Source of the DNA: Draconibacterium sediminis
GTDB taxonomy: Bacteria > Bacteroidota > Bacteroidia > Bacteroidales > Prolixibacteraceae
Assembly (NCBI RefSeq): GCF_000949475.1
Contig: NZ_JRHC01000001.1
Coordinates: 682,001-746,000 of the forward strand
Reading direction: 5' to 3'
DNA length: 64,000 nucleotides
Of the stretch, positions 24,268-32,285 are shown one piece after another. Position 1 is the first letter of the stretch. Each line of letters opens with the position of its first letter. The notes below the pieces were generated by a model. The model ran no database searches and was not told the origin of the DNA. It saw only the letters and a program-made list of their open reading frames with translations. A program made the position numbers and the translations under genes.

Positions 24268-25626
24268 TTACTCTCTTTCAAGTGTTCCCGGTACAGGTAC
24301 ACTTGCAGTTTCCATAAAACCAATATCGCCCATAATGAAAGTGTCAGGACCAAGTTTCATGTCCGAGTTCATCATTTCATCCCAGGTAACTTCTTTTCCG
24401 GTGTATGCCGAAACGCGGCCCATAATTGCAGTCATAACTGAATTGGCGGTTTCTTCAGCCTCGTTAAACGGAATATCCTGGCGAATGCAGGTAATCAGGT
24501 CTTTGTGTTCCTGAACGTATGGGCTGGTTGCATGATCTTCATAAGAGAAAAGATCATTACCATCCAAATCAGTAATTTTTGCTGTGCCACCTTGTGCAGT
24601 AAATGCTTTTCCTTTTGTACCGTGCATTACTTCGTTAACGGCATTTGTACAGCCATTAATCTGGCGGCATGTGCTTAAAATCTGGCGTCCGTCATCCAGT
24701 TCATATCGAACGGCAAAATTATCATACTGATCGCCGGTTGGGCGACGCTGACGTGAACCAAAACCTAAAGCTTTTATCGGGTGTTTGCCAAAAAACCAGT
24801 TGGCAACGTCGATATTGTGCACGTGTTGTTCAACAATATGGTCGCCCGAAAGCCAGCACCAGTTTACCCAGTCGCGAATCATCCATTCCATTTCGCTCCA
24901 TTCGGGCTTGCTGTTTCTGTACCACAATTGTCCACCATTCCAATATACTTCGGCAGTGGTGAGTTTACCAATTGCGTTATTGCTGAGTTCTTTATATACA
25001 TTTAGATATTTATGCTGGTGGCGGCGTTGAGTACCTGTAACCACTTTTAATCCGGCAGCATCGGCCATTTTTGCAGCCGCCAAAACCTGGCGAATTCCAA
25101 CAGGATCAACAGCAATTGGTTTCTCCATAAATACGTGCTTACGCGCTTTTACAGCTGCTTCGAATTGCTGAGGACGGAATTTTGGAGGTGTTGCCAGAAT
25201 TACAATATCAACACCCGAATCGATCACTTTTTCATAGGCATCAAAACCAATAAAACAATTTTCCGCAGGTACTTCCTGTCCGGTTTCTTTTTTAATTCTG
25301 TCGACACAACTGTCAACCCTGTCCTTAAAAACATCGGCCAGTGCAGTTACCTGAACGGTTGAACCACCGGCTTCCAAAAAGTTAAGAGCTGCACCGGTTC
25401 CGCGTCCGCCGCAACCAACAATTCCGGCTTTTAAAACTGTTCCGGCAGGTACTTCATCCAATAGAGGTGGATATTTGTACTCTCGTTGCAGCCAATCGTA
25501 TTCGCCACTTGCAGAAGAGCCTCCGCCAGAGCACGATGACAAAGTTCCGATTCCCATAGCCCCTGCTGCGCCTACAGTTGCAGCTCCGGCTAAAAATTTC
25601 CTTCTTGAAAAATTGTAGTTACTCAT
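24268..25626 (-). CDS. Gfo/Idh/MocA family oxidoreductase, Tat lipoprotein
   Basis: 452-residue oxidoreductase. The N-terminus combines a twin-arginine motif (SRRKFLAG) with a lipobox (LSSC), so it is probably exported folded with its cofactor and then lipid-anchored. Rossmann motif GIVGCGGRGTGAAL at about 68-81 and the standard catalytic EKP in HVFMEKPIAVDP; WCWLSGDHIVEQHVHNIDVANWF is the His-rich substrate region. It differs from the homologue at 4024, which has QKP. It follows the cytochrome-SUMF1 gene by 43 bases and is likely in the same transcript, a partnership not explained by known pathways. Substrate unknown. Confidence 0.9.
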   Translation of the reverse strand: MSNYNFSRRKFLAGAATVGAAGAMGIGTLSSCSGGGSSASGEYDWLQREYKYPPLLDEVPAGTVLKAGIVGCGGRGTGAALNFLEAGGSTVQVTALADVFKDRVDSCVDRIKKETGQEVPAENCFIGFDAYEKVIDSGVDIVILATPPKFRPQQFEAAVKARKHVFMEKPIAVDPVGIRQVLAAAKMADAAGLKVVTGTQRRHQHKYLNVYKELSNNAIGKLTTAEVYWNGGQLWYRNSKPEWSEMEWMIRDWVNWCWLSGDHIVEQHVHNIDVANWFFGKHPIKALGFGSRQRRPTGDQYDNFAVRYELDDGRQILSTCRQINGCTNAVNEVMHGTKGKAFTAQGGTAKITDLDGNDLFSYEDHATSPYVQEHKDLITCIRQDIPFNEAEETANSVMTAIMGRVSAYTGKEVTWDEMMNSDMKLGPDTFIMGDIGFMETASVPVPGTLERE

Positions 25627-25669
25627 GTTAATAATGTTTTAGTTGAATTTAGGATTCAATTTTTATAAG

Positions 25670-27211
25670 TTATTTTCCGGTATTCTCATCATATTCGCAC
25701 ACTACTCTGAAACTAATGTAATTACAGTCCGACAACCACCAGATACTCTTTGGCATTTGCGGATCGGTTTTCATCCATGCTTCGCTGCGGGTGTAATCGC
25801 GGGCAGCACTTCTAACTTCGCCAACAGGGCTTTTAAATGTTCCGCCACGAATAACGTGCTCCTCGCCCGAAGCCGGTCCTTTCGGATCGGTCGCGCCATC
25901 GCTTAATTTCGAATAGGCATCTTCGGCGTACCAGTCGGCACAATATTCGGCAGCATTACCAAGCATGTTTTTCAACCCAAACGGATTGGCTTCAACAATG
26001 TCGGGCTTGGCAGTTTTCAGTCCGCTGTTTTTTTCGTAAACAATATAGTTATTAATAACGTCGCTTCCTTTTCCGAATAATTTTCCAATAAAGTTTTTGT
26101 CTTTAAAGTCTTTTGGCTCACCTTCAAAGAAGAACGGTGTTTCCGTTCCTCCGCGGGCGGCATATTCCCACTCGGCTTCTGTTGGCAGGCGGTAAGTTTT
26201 TCCGGTAACCTGCGATAGCCATTTGCAATAGGTTTCGGCCGAATGGTAGCTCATCGTAATAGCCGGACGGCTGCCCATTCCCCAGTTTTGGTCGGGTTGC
26301 CCGTAAGGTGGTGTTGGGCCCGAGATAGCATCAACATCAACATCGGTTTCAGTACGTGTACCTTCTGTGTCGGTTGTTCTGCCTTCTGCGGCAGTGGCGC
26401 TGTAAAAGGCCAGGTATTCATCCCAGCTCACTTCTATTTCGGCCATAAAGAACGGACTTACATTCACCGTTTTCTGTGGCCCTTCATCGTTTTCACGAAG
26501 TTGTTCCGTTTCAGGACTTCCAATTTTGAAACTTCCACCCGGAATAGCTTTCATATTAAATGCAATTGTTGTTCCCGGAATAGTTTCGGTATAATCTTCA
26601 TGAGCAGTAACTTCAGCTGCAGCTTCATATCTTTCCTGTGATTCGGCACCGGCGCTTCCAAACTCAACATTTTTCGCGTGCAGTGCATTCGGATCGTAAT
26701 GGCCAACATTCAGGTGGCAGTTGATACAACGCAATTCCTCTTCGTTTTGCGAATAGTAAAGGTGCGCTTGCTGACCTTCGGAAGTTAGCGTTAGCGGAAA
26801 TAAATTGGCGTGGCAACTGATGCACGATTCTTCAAATACAAAATGTTGTGCCTGCTCGAGCGAAGACTTGGCTTCCCAGTTAAAATCGGCGCTGTCTTTA
26901 AAGAAATATCCATACGCATCGCGGGCACCGGCTTTTATTTTCTCTTTTAAGTAGCCTTGTCCTTTTGGCGGAAGATGACACTCAACGCAGCCAATATGCA
27001 TACCTGTTCTGTTCTCGTGGTGAACAGAGAGTTTCCACGAATCAAAAACATGAGGGTGAACGTGACACACTTCGCACGATTCGTTTGTTGAAGTAGCTTC
27101 AATAACTTTAAGAGAAGAAATGGTAACAGCGATACCAATAATAAATCCGATAAAAATAATTAGTAACAGCTTTTTTCGAAGGTAGTTACCAAAACGTTGA
27201 AACATGGCCAT
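25670..27211 (-). CDS. NapC/NrfH-like tetraheme cytochrome c fused to SUMF1 domain
   Basis: 513-residue membrane-anchored protein. One N-terminal helix (about 14-35) is followed by four CXXCH motifs: CEVCH 46-50, CVECH 75-79, CISCH 130-134 and CINCH 162-166, the one-helix-plus-four-hemes build of NapC/NrfH quinol dehydrogenases. From about 218 to the end it is a formylglycine-generating-enzyme-like (SUMF1) domain: PGGSFKIGSPETE, TYRLPTEAEWEYAARGG, NPFGLKNMLGNAAEYCADWY, HVIRGGTF. The active CYRYRC-type cysteines of true FGE are not there (C-terminus is SDCNYISFRVVCEY), so catalysis is doubtful. A start three codons later (MFQRFG) is possible. First gene of the unit with the downstream oxidoreductase. 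The fusion is unusual. Confidence 0.88.
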   Translation of the reverse strand: MAMFQRFGNYLRKKLLLIIFIGFIIGIAVTISSLKVIEATSTNESCEVCHVHPHVFDSWKLSVHHENRTGMHIGCVECHLPPKGQGYLKEKIKAGARDAYGYFFKDSADFNWEAKSSLEQAQHFVFEESCISCHANLFPLTLTSEGQQAHLYYSQNEEELRCINCHLNVGHYDPNALHAKNVEFGSAGAESQERYEAAAEVTAHEDYTETIPGTTIAFNMKAIPGGSFKIGSPETEQLRENDEGPQKTVNVSPFFMAEIEVSWDEYLAFYSATAAEGRTTDTEGTRTETDVDVDAISGPTPPYGQPDQNWGMGSRPAITMSYHSAETYCKWLSQVTGKTYRLPTEAEWEYAARGGTETPFFFEGEPKDFKDKNFIGKLFGKGSDVINNYIVYEKNSGLKTAKPDIVEANPFGLKNMLGNAAEYCADWYAEDAYSKLSDGATDPKGPASGEEHVIRGGTFKSPVGEVRSAARDYTRSEAWMKTDPQMPKSIWWLSDCNYISFRVVCEYDENTGK

Positions 27212-27616
27212 TGGTTATTTTAGGTTTCTTGATTAAACAATGCGGGTAAAAATACTAATTTATATGGCTAAAATTCTGACTTTTGTAGGTTTAAAATTAT
27301 ACAACTTAACTTTATTCCTCAACAATTTCAGAAAATTCAACCATTTGTCTTTAGTTAAGACGCAGGCTTTATAATAAATACCTATTTTTTATTAAATAAA
27401 AAGGTTGTCTCGAATGCGACAACCTTTGCAGATGACTTCCGGAGAGGAATACAGGAGAGATAGGGAAATTATTTTTATACAGTTGCAAGTTATGGATGTT
27501 TTATCCGGGGCTGATTATGTAAAGATTACTAATGGGTTAATGAATTATTAATCAGCAACAATCAACTTTTAACTAAACATTAAATGGTTAAATAGAGAAT
27601 TTTGTAACTTTCAGCT
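27212..27616. other. Gene-less divergent stretch with a leftward terminator-like hairpin
   Basis: 405 AT-rich bases between the leftward cytochrome gene and rightward comF. I find no exact TAnnTTTG for either gene; TAACTTTC before comF differs at one base. The hairpin AAAGGTTGTC (27400-27409) / GACAACCTTT (27418-27427) has its T run on the minus strand, although no leftward gene precedes it. Confidence 0.45.
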
Positions 27617-28318
27617 ATGAACCTTCTCAAGCAAAGTATTACAGATGTGTTGGGCCTGTTTTTTCCCGAGCTGTGTGTTACCTGCGGGAAACGTCTGGTA
27701 ACACAGGAAACCTTCGTATGTTTTACTTGCTGGCACGATTTGCCGGTAACCAATTTTCATTTAAAGCAGGATAATAAAGTGGCTCAATTATTTTGGGGGC
27801 GGGTTGAAATTTCAGCAGCAACAGCTTTTTTTAGCTTCAGGAAAGGAAGTAAATACCAGCAACTTATTCATTTTGTAAAGTACAAAGGATTAAAGGAACT
27901 GGGTAAGGAAACCGGGAAAAAATTTGGATTGCAATTGTTGCAATCACCTTGCTTTGCTGAAATCGACGTTTTAATGCCGGTGCCGCTACATCCACGAAAA
28001 GAAAAGAAGCGCGGTTTTAACCAAAGTGAGTGGATAGCTCGTGGAATTGCTGAAGTTTTAAAAAAGCCGGTTGACACCGTAACGCTGCACCGAAAGGAAT
28101 ATACATCGACCCAAACAAAACGAAACCGCTACGAACGCTGGCAGAACGTTGAAAGTGTTTTTGGGTTGAATGATCCCAAGGCGGTTGAAAATATGCATGT
28201 TTTGCTCGTTGACGATGTGGTAACCACCGGCGCAACGCTGGAAGCTTGTGCAATTCACTTGTTAAAACAACCCGGAACAAAAGTCAGTATTGCCACGCTG
28301 GCTTATGCCGATATTTAA
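27617..28318 (+). CDS. ComF family phosphoribosyltransferase-like protein
   Basis: 233-residue cytosolic protein of the ComF family, needed for DNA uptake in competent bacteria and frequently found in non-competent ones. N-terminal zinc-ribbon cysteines occur as CVTCGKR and CFTCW within the first 40 residues; the type I phosphoribosyltransferase core ends with the PRPP motif VLLVDDVVTTGATLEAC at about 200-216. LMPVPLHPRKEKKRGFNQS is the other strongly conserved ComF motif. It is an isolated gene in the middle of the sulfur island and probably unrelated to it. Confidence 0.9.
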   Translation: MNLLKQSITDVLGLFFPELCVTCGKRLVTQETFVCFTCWHDLPVTNFHLKQDNKVAQLFWGRVEISAATAFFSFRKGSKYQQLIHFVKYKGLKELGKETGKKFGLQLLQSPCFAEIDVLMPVPLHPRKEKKRGFNQSEWIARGIAEVLKKPVDTVTLHRKEYTSTQTKRNRYERWQNVESVFGLNDPKAVENMHVLLVDDVVTTGATLEACAIHLLKQPGTKVSIATLAYADI

Positions 28319-28386
28319 TGTTCGGTCTTATTCTACTGATAATCTAATCGATACTCTGGAAAGCCGTTTTAAACAATGTTTCCCAT

Positions 28387-28429
28387 CAATCTGTTAAACC
28401 AACAGATTGTCTGAGTTTATTATCATCAA
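28387..28429. promoter_or_regulatory. Palindrome and near-FNR box before rhodanese-lipoprotein operon
   Basis: Perfect inverted repeat CAATCTGTT (28387-28395) / AACAGATTG (28401-28409), then TTTATTATCATCAA (28416-28429), which matches the FNR box at nine of ten positions, 14 bases before the ATG at 28444. The near-box may be chance; the position would fit repression or a very short leader. Confidence 0.3.
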
Positions 28430-28443
28430 AAAAATAAAATAGT

Positions 28444-29496
28444 ATGAAAATTACACGATTGTTTTTGCTTGCCCTAGTGGTTATGGGTTTTATGGCCTGT
28501 AACCAAAAGCCGGCAACCACCGAAGATGTTAACGTAAAGTATTACCGCCAGCTGTTATTTAGCGAAACACCCTGGGATTTGGAGCGTGGTTCGCATGAAA
28601 TTTCGGCCGATGAAGCAGAAAAAGTGAATAACTACAAATTTACCTGGAACGATGACGGTACACTGGCATCGGTAGAATTCAACCGCAACGGTGTGTTGCT
28701 GGGCTATTCAAACCTGCGGGCTGCAAAAATTACCTATACCTACGATGGTAACAAGCAGATCAAACATTTCTTTAACAAAGAAGGAGAGCCCATTGAAAGC
28801 GGTGGTGCGTTTACACAGGAATATACACTCGATGATTCGGGAATGCGCGTTGCGATGCGTTTCCTCGATAAAGAGGGAAATCCAACCGAAAACCGTAATA
28901 ACATACACAATTATGTGTGGTCGAAACTGGATGATGGAATGATTCGCGAATTGCGTTACAATCTGGCCGAGGAAGAAACAATCATGAATCCGTTTTGCCC
29001 GTTTTATGAGTTGCGTTTTTCGTATGATGCAAATGGTTACGTAACCCGAATGGCCAACTATATTGAAGATACCATGTACAACTGCACCGCCGAAAATTGT
29101 GGCGATGTTGGAGTTTCATATTTCTTATTCGAAAACAACGACAAAGGTGATTTATTGAGCTTTTCGGTGCACAGCACTACAGGCCAGCTTTCGAATTTAT
29201 ACTGGGGCTGGGCCAAGCGTCAAAATGTTGTTGATGAATATGGCAATGCGGTAAAAACAGTTGTTTACGATCAGGACGATGAATTACTTGGCGGAAAAGG
29301 AATTCCGGTAACCGAAAATGAATACAACGAATATGGCGAGTTGGTAAAAAGTATTTCGAAAGATGCCGATGGAAATGTGGTGAACAACCCGAATAACGGT
29401 GTGGCTATTGTGGAATACAAATACGACGAGCAGGGCCGCAGAGTAGAAACCCTTCGTTACGACAAAGAGATGAATCCTGTTGAAAGTCAGAGCTAA
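28444..29496 (+). CDS. Lipoprotein with YD-like repeat character, unrecognised
   Basis: 350-residue lipoprotein (signal ending at the lipobox FMAC). The body has irregular repeats of the kind YDxxGxxxxxxxxDxxGNxV (WNDDGTLASVEFNRNG; YDANGYVTRMANY; YNEYGELVKSISKDADGNVV), resembling beta-repeat proteins related to YD/MORN-type repeats, which wrap into beta structures. No catalytic motif recognised. It starts an operon with the double-rhodanese lipoprotein 13 bases downstream, so it may be its periplasmic partner. Function unknown. Confidence 0.75.
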   Translation: MKITRLFLLALVVMGFMACNQKPATTEDVNVKYYRQLLFSETPWDLERGSHEISADEAEKVNNYKFTWNDDGTLASVEFNRNGVLLGYSNLRAAKITYTYDGNKQIKHFFNKEGEPIESGGAFTQEYTLDDSGMRVAMRFLDKEGNPTENRNNIHNYVWSKLDDGMIRELRYNLAEEETIMNPFCPFYELRFSYDANGYVTRMANYIEDTMYNCTAENCGDVGVSYFLFENNDKGDLLSFSVHSTTGQLSNLYWGWAKRQNVVDEYGNAVKTVVYDQDDELLGGKGIPVTENEYNEYGELVKSISKDADGNVVNNPNNGVAIVEYKYDEQGRRVETLRYDKEMNPVESQS

Positions 29497-29509
29497 TACG
29501 TATTAATTT

Positions 29510-30553
29510 ATGATCAAGATAAAACCGATTTTAAGTTTTCTTACACTGGCTGCTTTTGTTGTTTTATTTTCCTGCTCGGGTGGGCAGAAAAAAACGGAAC
29601 AGGCTGATAGCAGTGTGCAAGAATCAAACCCAAAAGTAGAGGTAAATGCCGAGGCAAAATTACTTTTGAAAACGCTGAATGAAATGGGCGATTATGCCAA
29701 CAGCCGTGATTTCCCGTCGCTAATAAAACCATCGTCGGTTAATGAAGAACTGGATGGAAACATTCAGATTATTGATTTGCGCAACCAGGATGCGTTTAAC
29801 GACGGGCACATAAAAGGTGCTGTTCGTATTGATTTTAGCGACTTGCCGGCCTACCTTACCAACGATATCAAGCCCTTTGAGTACGATAAAATTGTAGTAG
29901 TTTGTTACTCTGGACAAATCTCAAGTTATGCTGCGTCGTTATTACGACTGGCAGGCTATGGTAATGTTTACGCCATGCGCTGGGGAATGAGTGGCTGGAG
30001 CAAACATTTTGCTGAAGATGCTTGGCTGGCCAATGTTTCTTCTGATTTTCAGGATCAGCTGGAGACGGTAGATCATGACAAAGCACCGATTGCAGATTTA
30101 CCGAAATTGAATACCGGAGCTACCAACGGCGACGAGATTCTGCAACAGCGAATCGAGGCGCTTTTTGCAGCCGGTTATCACGATGCATTGGTGAAAGCCA
30201 GTGCGGTGTTCGAAAATCCCGGGAAATATTATACGATTAATTACGACCGGAAAGACAAGTACGATTCTGGGCATATTCCGGGTGCAATTCGGTATAAACC
30301 CGGCGGAACACTCGGAATTGTTTCAGAGATGCAAACTATTCCGGCTGATAAGGAAGTGGTTTTGTACTGCAACACCGGGCACAATTCTGGTTTTGCAACG
30401 GCTTACCTGCGTTTGTTTGGTTACAATGCCAAAACACTTACGTTTGGGAACAATGCCTTTATGTACGATAAAATGAAAGAAGAAGAAAGCTCGCTATCGT
30501 GGCTGCCGTTTACCGAAACCGAAATTCACGACTATCCGTATGTTCAGAATTAA
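29510..30553 (+). CDS. Double-rhodanese lipoprotein, paralogue of the one at 20403
   Basis: 347-residue lipoprotein (lipobox LFSC, Cys22). First rhodanese domain: IIDLRNQDAFNDGHIKGAV with loop CYSGQISSYA (Cys132) and closing RWGMSGW; second: YDRKDKYDSGHIPGAI with loop CNTGHNSGFA (Cys287). Both catalytic Cys are present. Order of domains, spacing and the NGDEILQQRIEALFAAGYHDALVKA linker match the protein at 20403, so the two arose by duplication and now sit in different operons. Co-transcribed with the upstream lipoprotein. It probably carries sulfane sulfur at the outer or inner membrane; donor and acceptor unknown. Confidence 0.9.
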   Translation: MIKIKPILSFLTLAAFVVLFSCSGGQKKTEQADSSVQESNPKVEVNAEAKLLLKTLNEMGDYANSRDFPSLIKPSSVNEELDGNIQIIDLRNQDAFNDGHIKGAVRIDFSDLPAYLTNDIKPFEYDKIVVVCYSGQISSYAASLLRLAGYGNVYAMRWGMSGWSKHFAEDAWLANVSSDFQDQLETVDHDKAPIADLPKLNTGATNGDEILQQRIEALFAAGYHDALVKASAVFENPGKYYTINYDRKDKYDSGHIPGAIRYKPGGTLGIVSEMQTIPADKEVVLYCNTGHNSGFATAYLRLFGYNAKTLTFGNNAFMYDKMKEEESSLSWLPFTETEIHDYPYVQN

Positions 30554-30575
30554 ATAGTGATTTTTCTTAAAGATA

Positions 30576-31016
30576 TTATTCCAGCCTGATCGTCGTGTCG
30601 GGCTGGAATTTATATTTTAATGCTTCCGGATTTTCTTCGTCAGAGAGAATATATATACCATCAAATTCCAATTGATTCAGAATTACCCAGGCTTTTGAAC
30701 TTGTAGCAATATCGGCGGAATAAAGCAGAATTTTGCCATCAAGCACAGCCAGTTTCTCTTTGTTTTCCTTTTCAAGAAGTTGGTCAAAAGGTATCACCAT
30801 CGAATTTGGGAAACGTTGTTGTTCGGCGTCCAGTTCAACTATCGAGAAGCTGTTAGGCAAGTCGTTTAATTCCTGCACCGAAACGGTAATTTCTGCTGTC
30901 GTAGTCAGTGCTTCGCTCACATTTCTTTTAAACAGATTCGGATTAAAAGTTCGCACCAAAACCAGTACAACGAGTACCAGCAGAACACCTAAAATCCATG
31001 TTATATTCTTTTTCAT
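30576..31016 (-). CDS. Degenerate membrane-anchored rhodanese-like protein without Cys
   Basis: 146-residue protein with one N-terminal membrane helix (about 6-22) and a shortened rhodanese-like domain: FSIVELDAEQQRFPNSMVIPF corresponds to the DxR/EF and HIPGA part, and ILLYSADIATSSKAWVILNQLEFDGIYIL to the active loop and following helix. There is no cysteine anywhere in the protein, so it cannot be a sulfurtransferase and may serve as a binding or scaffold partner. It ends the four-gene operon with two YeeE/YedE halves and another Cys-loop-less rhodanese, 12 bases downstream of the latter. A hairpin spans its last codons. Confidence 0.7.
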   Translation of the reverse strand: MKKNITWILGVLLVLVVLVLVRTFNPNLFKRNVSEALTTTAEITVSVQELNDLPNSFSIVELDAEQQRFPNSMVIPFDQLLEKENKEKLAVLDGKILLYSADIATSSKAWVILNQLEFDGIYILSDEENPEALKYKFQPDTTIRLE

Positions 31017-31028
31017 TTTGTATCGGTT

Positions 31029-31640
31029 TTATTCACAACCTCCGTCCAGCTGCGATTCTTCCAGTCGTTTTGCTTCGAGGTATTGTTTTTTTAAACTGTC
31101 GGGCAAACTGTTGATTTGTGTAAATGTTCTTCGTGCTTTGTAGCGGTTTTCGAATAATGAATTTTCGCGTGGAGTAATACGTTCGCCTGTAAATTCGCTC
31201 AGCATAACCGTAAGGTACCACTCATTCATCCCGCCCTTCATTACAAACGAATTCGAATAACCCAGTCCGCTAACAATAGTCCAGGCCATATTGGCCGTTT
31301 CGTCGCCGTTTGCATAATATACATTTCTAACTCTGTCCTGATTCAGGTAACCTTCCCAGTTGGGATTGAGCAAATCGTTGAACGGAATATTTATCGAGCC
31401 CGGAATATTACTTTCCATAAATTCGGAAGCACTTCGTAAATCGATCAGTTGAATGGTGCTGTCTTCGTTATTTACAAATCGGGCCACCTCGTCAACTGAA
31501 AAATACATGTCGGAATTCGACGAAATTTCGAGCAATTCGGTGGGTTTCAGTTGAAAAGATTTTGCTGCATTAAAAGGCAAAAAAGCCAAAATCAATCCAA
31601 CGCCGGCCAGTAATACTGATATTTTTATTCGTGCATTCAT
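31029..31640 (-). CDS. Rhodanese-like protein lacking catalytic Cys, with C-terminal Gly-Gly-Cys
   Basis: 203-residue exported or membrane-anchored protein (hydrophobic N-terminus at about 6-28). The rhodanese fold is clear: IQLIDLRSASEFMESNIPGSINIPF and NSFVMKGGMNEW, but the active loop reads YYANGDETANMAW with no Cys. The only cysteine is the penultimate residue of the protein, in LDGGCE. A Cys at the end of a flexible charged tail after two Gly could replace the loop Cys as sulfur carrier, or could be a metal ligand. It starts 6 bases after the YeeE/YedE gene and is surely co-translated. I regard it as the specialised partner of the permease. Confidence 0.82.
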   Translation of the reverse strand: MNARIKISVLLAGVGLILAFLPFNAAKSFQLKPTELLEISSNSDMYFSVDEVARFVNNEDSTIQLIDLRSASEFMESNIPGSINIPFNDLLNPNWEGYLNQDRVRNVYYANGDETANMAWTIVSGLGYSNSFVMKGGMNEWYLTVMLSEFTGERITPRENSLFENRYKARRTFTQINSLPDSLKKQYLEAKRLEESQLDGGCE

Positions 31641-31646
31641 TGTTAA

Positions 31647-32249
31647 TCAAATTTCGGATGTGATGTCGTTTCGTGCATATTTCTTTTCGGCCAGTTCGGC
31701 CAGCCAGAACATTGCAATTGCAGCGGCGATCAGCAGAAAGGTAAAAATTCCGGGCGAAACTCCCATCCATTCATCCACACGCACAGGGCCTTTGTAATTC
31801 GCTCCTGCCAGTGTCTGTATCATCGGAAACGATTCGGCAAAAAGAAATGCACCACTCAGTCCGCCCACAAGAAAAAACAAGGCATCGATTTTCCCAATCG
31901 ATAGTGCGCTGATTCCGGTACCCGGACAAAAACCACCCATAATAAATCCGGCTCCCATAATTACTCCGCCAACGAGTGTTGCGGTTACGTAATATGGATT
32001 TACATACACCAGATTTAAATCCAGTAAGCCAAAGTAGCTTAGCAATTGCGAACCTGCCAGCGCTACGATTGCGGCCGTAAAAAACACTTTTAAAACGGTG
32101 GTGTCGTAGCCGTAAAACATGCCTGCCAGTTTTCGGCTCGACGAAAAACCGGCCTGCTCCAATGCGAAGCCAAAGCCAATTCCGATAAAAAATCCAATGC
32201 CGAGGTTAAGCCATTCCGGAAGATCGTTAAGTAATGTAATCGGTCCCAT
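31647..32249 (-). CDS. YeeE/YedE family sulfur permease, second half-protein
   Basis: 200-residue integral membrane protein of the YeeE/YedE (TsuA-type) family, which takes up thiosulfate or other sulfur compounds. About five membrane spans; family Cys motif GGFCPGTGISAL is clear, together with GFALEQAGFSS. Full-length TsuA-type proteins carry two such halves in one chain, whereas here the other half is encoded separately just upstream, 36 bases away. The two halves probably form one transporter. It is followed closely by two Cys-loop-less rhodaneses that may receive or gate the substrate. Confidence 0.9.
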   Translation of the reverse strand: MGPITLLNDLPEWLNLGIGFFIGIGFGFALEQAGFSSSRKLAGMFYGYDTTVLKVFFTAAIVALAGSQLLSYFGLLDLNLVYVNPYYVTATLVGGVIMGAGFIMGGFCPGTGISALSIGKIDALFFLVGGLSGAFLFAESFPMIQTLAGANYKGPVRVDEWMGVSPGIFTFLLIAAAIAMFWLAELAEKKYARNDITSEI

Positions 32250-32285
32250 AATTTTTGAATTACTGAATTACTGAAGGATTGAGTT

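Noticed and set aside
25670-26600. True formylglycine-generating enzyme
   Set aside because: The paired active cysteines of FGE are missing at the C-terminal end, and no sulfatase gene is nearby.
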